DNA of 64,000 bases from Ochrobactrum vermis (GTDB lineage Bacteria; Pseudomonadota; Alphaproteobacteria; Rhizobiales; Rhizobiaceae): contig NZ_PCOC01000001.1 in the NCBI RefSeq assembly GCF_002975205.1, positions 2,594,001 to 2,658,000 on the forward strand. The letters run 5' to 3'. Under the pieces are notes generated by a model that ran no database searches, was not told the DNA's origin, and was given only the letters and a program-made list of their open reading frames with translations. Position numbers and translations under genes: made by a program. Positions 59,872 through 64,000 of this stretch are shown in pieces; within the stretch, counting starts at the first letter, position 1, and each line of letters begins with the position of its first letter.

Positions 59872-61386
59872 CTACTTCGCCTGAGGCATCCACCAGCCGC
59901 TGCGCGCGCCGATATGCAGATTGAGCGTCTTGGTCTCGGTGTAATCTTCCACCGCATGACGGCCCAGCTCGCGGCCAAGACCCGACTGGCGGTAACCGCC
60001 GAAAGGCAGTTCCGGTGTGCCGTCCATGAAAGTGTTCATCCAGACCGTACCGGCCCGCACCTTGCGCCCTATAGTCATGCAGGTATCGAAGTCGCGGCTC
60101 CACACGCCTGCGGAAAGACCGTAATCAACCGCATTGGCAATGGAGATCGCCTCATCCACCGTATCGAAGGAAAGGACTGACAGAACCGGCCCGAACACTT
60201 CCTCACGCGCCACGGCCATGTCGGCCTTCACGCCTGCCAGAATGGTTGGCCCCATATATTGACCAAGACCGAGATCCAGAACTTCGCCGCCATGAGCCAG
60301 CGCCGCACCGGCCTTTTTGGCCTGATCGACATAGGCGCCGACCTTGCTCAGATGCTGCGGCGTGATGATCGCGCCCACCTGCGTGCTGACATCAAGCGGA
60401 TCGCCGACAATGACCTTTTTCGACAGATCGGCGACGCGCCCGACAATCTCATCGACAATCGAGCGATGCACGATCAACCGCGAACCGGCATTGCAGCACT
60501 CGCCCGCATTGAACCACGCGCCGAAAACCGCCGCGTCGATGAAGGCATCCATATCCGCATCCGGGAACAGGATTTGCGGGTTCTTGCCGCCAAGCTCCAG
60601 CGACACTTTCTTGAGCGTCTGAGCGGCATTGGCCATGGTCAGCTTGCCGACGCCAGTGGAGCCGGTGAACGACACCATATCCACATTGGGATGCGTGCTC
60701 ATATGCTGGCCGACATCGGCGCCCGTTCCGGTGATGATATTGACCACACCGTCCGGCACGCCTGCCTCAGCCAGAATTTCGCCAAGCACCAGCGTCGAAC
60801 CGGAGGTGAGTTCCGAAGGCTTTACGACCGCCGTGCAACCCGCCGCCAAGGCGAAAGGCAGCTTCTGCCCGACGATCAGGAAAGGAAAGTTCCACGGTGT
60901 GATGATGGAGACGACACCAATCGCCTCACGCAGCACGACGCCCAAAGTACCATCGCCCAGCGTATTATAGCTTTCGCCGTGCAGATCACGCGCCAGCGCT
61001 GCCGCATAGCGCCAGATATCGACGGAACCGGCAATCTCGCCGCGCACCTGACTGATCGGCTTTCCAGCTTCAATCGCATCGAGATAGGCAAGCTCTTCGG
61101 CCCGGGCTTCGATCAGATCGGCAGCTTTCAGCAGAACCAGCGAACGCTGCGATGCCGTTCTGGAAGACCAGCGCCCATCGTCAAAAGTCTTGCGCGCGCT
61201 CGCTACGGCGCGTTCCACATCCGCCTTGTTGCCCGCCGGATAACGACTGACCGTCACACCATGGCCGGGCGCAACGCGCTCGATGCTGCCACCGCTTTGG
61301 CTTTGCACCCATTTGCCATCGATCAGCATGGAGAATTCGCGGACGGCCAGTCCGGCCAACGGTTGCGGCTTTACAATCGTGCTCAT
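59872..61386 (-). CDS. Aldehyde dehydrogenase (NAD-dependent)
   Basis: This encodes 504 residues from the ATG at 61386, which overlaps the enoyl-CoA hydratase TGA; an ATG 6 bases upstream is an alternative. The ALDH motifs are ITPWNFPFLI, the catalytic Glu in SLELGGKNPQ and Cys in FNAGECCNAGSR, and PEEVFGP-like REEVFGPVLSV. It oxidises an aldehyde to an acid, the natural next step after the GMC enzymes. Confidence 0.95.
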   Translation of the reverse strand: MSTIVKPQPLAGLAVREFSMLIDGKWVQSQSGGSIERVAPGHGVTVSRYPAGNKADVERAVASARKTFDDGRWSSRTASQRSLVLLKAADLIEARAEELAYLDAIEAGKPISQVRGEIAGSVDIWRYAAALARDLHGESYNTLGDGTLGVVLREAIGVVSIITPWNFPFLIVGQKLPFALAAGCTAVVKPSELTSGSTLVLGEILAEAGVPDGVVNIITGTGADVGQHMSTHPNVDMVSFTGSTGVGKLTMANAAQTLKKVSLELGGKNPQILFPDADMDAFIDAAVFGAWFNAGECCNAGSRLIVHRSIVDEIVGRVADLSKKVIVGDPLDVSTQVGAIITPQHLSKVGAYVDQAKKAGAALAHGGEVLDLGLGQYMGPTILAGVKADMAVAREEVFGPVLSVLSFDTVDEAISIANAVDYGLSAGVWSRDFDTCMTIGRKVRAGTVWMNTFMDGTPELPFGGYRQSGLGRELGRHAVEDYTETKTLNLHIGARSGWWMPQAK

Positions 61387-62162
61387 CACCATTTTCCTTC
61401 AAAATTTGCTTCGCGCTTTTCGCTGAACGAGCGCACGCCTTCCTTCAGATCGCCGGTCTTGGCGACAAGGATGGAACCCAGCGCCTCGACAGCGGTTCCA
61501 TTGTCCTCGCCATTGGCGACGGACAGCATCAGTTTGGAAATTTCCAGTGCAGCCGGTCCGCGCTTGGCCACCCGCGCCGCATAATCCTGCGCCGCCTGCA
61601 AGGCTGCGCCCGTCTCGACAACGGCATCGACCAGCCCATGCGACAGCGCTTCCTCAGCCGCAAACATTTCACCGCCCAGCACCATGCGCCGCACGATCTG
61701 CGCACCAAAGCGGCGCACAAGACGCTGCGTGCCCGACCAGCCCGGGATCATGCCAAGCGAGGTTTCCGGCAGGCCGATCTTCGCCTGTTTTTCGACAATG
61801 CGGATATCGGCGGCCCCTGCCAGTTCCAGCCCACCACCCAAAGCATGGCCGTTCATCGCCGCGATCAACGGCACACGCAAAGTCGCAAGCCGCTCGAACA
61901 CCCGATGCCCATAACGCACCCAGGCGTGGCCGAACTCCGCCGGTTCCATGCCGCCCCAGGCCTTGATGTCACCACCGGCGGAAAAAGCCTTGCCCTCGCC
62001 GGTCAGGATCGCAACGCGCACGGTGCTGTCCGCCTCCACCCGGTCACAGGCGGCAGAGAGTTCCTGCAAAAGCTCGATATCGAAGGCATTGAGCTTTTCG
62101 GGCCGCCTGATGGTCATGACCGCGATGTGATTTTCGGTTGTGATTTCTATCCGATCAGCCAT
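61386..62162 (-). CDS. Enoyl-CoA hydratase/isomerase family protein
   Basis: This encodes 258 residues from the ATG at 62162 (MADRIEI). The crotonase signatures FSAGGDIKAWGG (oxyanion hole) and ALGGGLELAGAADIRI, with Glu in the following helix region, are present. It works on CoA thioesters in beta-oxidation-like routes. It starts 1 base after the CoA-transferase stop and ends in overlap with the aldehyde dehydrogenase. Confidence 0.93.
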   Translation of the reverse strand: MADRIEITTENHIAVMTIRRPEKLNAFDIELLQELSAACDRVEADSTVRVAILTGEGKAFSAGGDIKAWGGMEPAEFGHAWVRYGHRVFERLATLRVPLIAAMNGHALGGGLELAGAADIRIVEKQAKIGLPETSLGMIPGWSGTQRLVRRFGAQIVRRMVLGGEMFAAEEALSHGLVDAVVETGAALQAAQDYAARVAKRGPAALEISKLMLSVANGEDNGTAVEALGSILVAKTGDLKEGVRSFSEKREANFEGKW

Positions 62163-62163
62163 C

Positions 62164-63765
62164 TCACGCCTCCAGCTTTCGCGCCGGTTTTTGCGGCAGC
62201 GTGAGGCCAATCGGCTCCTCTCGGAACAGCGCCTGATCCATGGTCTTAAGCTTGTCCGAAACGATCAGCGGAAATTCGGATTGATCGAGAATATGCGTCT
62301 GCAAATCCACACCCGGCGCAATCTCGGTGAGTACAATGCCTTGCGGCGTCAGCTTCATCACCGCGCGTTCGGTGACATAGGTAATGTCCTGCCCCTGCGC
62401 GACGCTGCGGGGGCCCGAGAAGGTGACATGCTCGACCTCATTGACGAGCTTTTTCAGCTTGCCTTCCTTCTCGATCACCAGCTTGCCATCGGCGACCGAC
62501 AATTTCGCACCCGCATTGAACATGCCGGAGAAGACAATCTTTCTGGCCCTTGCCGTGATATCGACAAAGCCGCCTGCCCCTGCAGTGACATGCGGACGGA
62601 ATGACAGTTTCGACACATTGACCGAGCCGTCGCGTCCGATCTCAAGGAAGGACAAAAGCGAGGCGTCAAACCCCGCGCCCTGAAAATAGGTGAACTGATA
62701 GGGCGATGGCATATAGGCGTCCGCATTCGCTGCGCAGCCAAAGGCAAAATCCAGCAGCGGCACGCCGCCGACAGCACCCTGCTCGATCACCCATGTCACG
62801 GCACCGTGCAGGCCTTCTTCCAGCAAAATGCGCGGTACATTGGCGGAAATGCCGAAGCCGAGATTGACGGCGCTGCCCGCCTGCAATTCCTGCGAAACAC
62901 GGCGCGCAATCGCCTTCTGGATATTGAACTCGGCCAGACGGAACGTGTCCAGCGGACGGAAAATCTCGCCCGAAATCGCCGGGTCGTAGAGCGTCTGCGT
63001 CGTCTGCTTCTGGTCGGGATCGACCACGATATAATCGACCAGAACACCCGGCACCCGCACATCATGCGGCTTCAGCGTGCCTTCCTTGGCGATGCGCTTC
63101 ACCTGCGCAATGACGATGCCGCCATTGTTGCGCGCGGCCAACGCCTGATCGAGACCGCCAAGATAAGCGCCCTCATGCTCATAGGTGAGATTGCCGCGTT
63201 CATCTGCCGTCGTTGCGCGTATGATCGCCACTTGCGGGATAATAGCCGGAAAATAGAGCCAGTCCTCGCCTTCGAAGCTGACATGTTTCACAACCGGTTC
63301 CAGCGCGGCCTTGTCATTCATCGCCGTGCCCTGACGCTTGGGATCGACAAATGTATCGAGCCCCACCTTGGTCAGCACGCCGGGGCGCTTGGCCGCCGCC
63401 TCGCGATGCATATCGAACAGAATGCCTGATGGGACATTATAGGCCGGGATCTCATTATTGGTGATCATCTGCCAGATCAGCGGCGGTTCGGCGCTGGACG
63501 GGCCGGACGGATAGGAACCGCCGATGATCTTTTTCAACAATCCCGGCTTGGCGATGTAATCCACCCCCTTGATGCCGCTCATATCGCCTGCCGCAATCGG
63601 ATGCAGCGTGGTGATATTTTTGGGATGGCCGGTTTCGTCAAACCGCTCGCCAATCGCTTTCAGCGTCAGGTCGGGGCAGCCGAGACCGCTCGATGAAGAG
63701 ACCGAAACGACAGCATTGTCGGGGATGAGTGCAGCCGCTTCCGCAGCCGAAATATGCTTGTTCAT
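62164..63765 (-). CDS. Acyl-CoA transferase (acetate/propionate CoA-transferase, YdiF type)
   Basis: This encodes 533 residues. The fused alpha-beta CoA-transferase has SSSSGLGCPDLTLKAIGERF at the start and the catalytic Glu in VTWVIEQGAVGGVPLLDF near 335-350. It exchanges CoA between acyl groups, activating the acid made by the aldehyde dehydrogenase. It lies 5 bases after the Gfo/Idh gene stop and is in the same leftward operon. Confidence 0.93.
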   Translation of the reverse strand: MNKHISAAEAAALIPDNAVVSVSSSSGLGCPDLTLKAIGERFDETGHPKNITTLHPIAAGDMSGIKGVDYIAKPGLLKKIIGGSYPSGPSSAEPPLIWQMITNNEIPAYNVPSGILFDMHREAAAKRPGVLTKVGLDTFVDPKRQGTAMNDKAALEPVVKHVSFEGEDWLYFPAIIPQVAIIRATTADERGNLTYEHEGAYLGGLDQALAARNNGGIVIAQVKRIAKEGTLKPHDVRVPGVLVDYIVVDPDQKQTTQTLYDPAISGEIFRPLDTFRLAEFNIQKAIARRVSQELQAGSAVNLGFGISANVPRILLEEGLHGAVTWVIEQGAVGGVPLLDFAFGCAANADAYMPSPYQFTYFQGAGFDASLLSFLEIGRDGSVNVSKLSFRPHVTAGAGGFVDITARARKIVFSGMFNAGAKLSVADGKLVIEKEGKLKKLVNEVEHVTFSGPRSVAQGQDITYVTERAVMKLTPQGIVLTEIAPGVDLQTHILDQSEFPLIVSDKLKTMDQALFREEPIGLTLPQKPARKLEA

Positions 63766-63770
63766 GGTGT

Positions 63771-64000
<230 letters not shown>

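Overview
The window looks like a chromosomal segment of a Brucellaceae alphaproteobacterium, most likely Brucella in the broad sense including former Ochrobactrum. This rests on remembered gene order (rpmB, cobT, cobS, J-domain gene; aroK, aroB, CorC-like gene; xerD, accA), the aerobic cobaltochelatase CobS/CobT pair, and a short palindromic element recurring in the core intergenic regions. No database search was run.

Bases 1-22816 are core genome: the 3' part of gloB, a Zn/Cd/Pb P-type ATPase divergent from its MerR regulator with a readable 19-bp-spacer promoter, rpmB, a queuosine-precursor transporter, cobT/cobS, bolA, a CorC-type transporter, aroB/aroK, xerD, accA, a lipoprotein L,D-transpeptidase with tusA, a COG0523 GTPase, a D,D-carboxypeptidase and an M20 amidohydrolase.

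Bases 22848-54652 are a complete-looking prophage of about 31.8 kb in a tRNA-Arg(CCT) gene. Integrase and an Arc-like ribbon-helix-helix protein read rightward at the right end. A cluster of 20-bp operator repeats separates them from a leftward early operon (52619 down to 48277) of short genes joined by 4-base overlaps, including a replication-type protein and an RNase HI. The late genes also read leftward: terS, terL, fused prohead protease-capsid, portal, connectors, tail tube, a G/GT tail chaperone pair that needs a -1 frameshift, tape measure, tail tip, fibre, endolysin, nested Rz/Rz1-type spanins and a holin-like gene. Accessory genes on the opposite strand lie next to attL, between the chaperone and tape-measure genes, and at 46.9-48.1 kb. 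The last region also holds a tRNA-like element without an anticodon arm.

Bases 54660-64000 are host again: a leftward oxidative catabolic cluster with CoA-transferase, enoyl-CoA hydratase, aldehyde dehydrogenase, two GMC oxidoreductases and two short-chain dehydrogenases, plus a GFA-family gene and the end of a Gfo/Idh/MocA gene. The set fits stepwise oxidation of an alcohol or polyol to an acid, CoA activation and beta-oxidation-like processing, but the substrate cannot be read from the sequence.

The strongest unusual signals are the tRNA-like element without an anticodon arm (48072-48139), the frameshift-only tail chaperone frame (37358-37594), the tRNA T-arm swap caused by integration, and the unrecognised membrane-associated genes beside attL.
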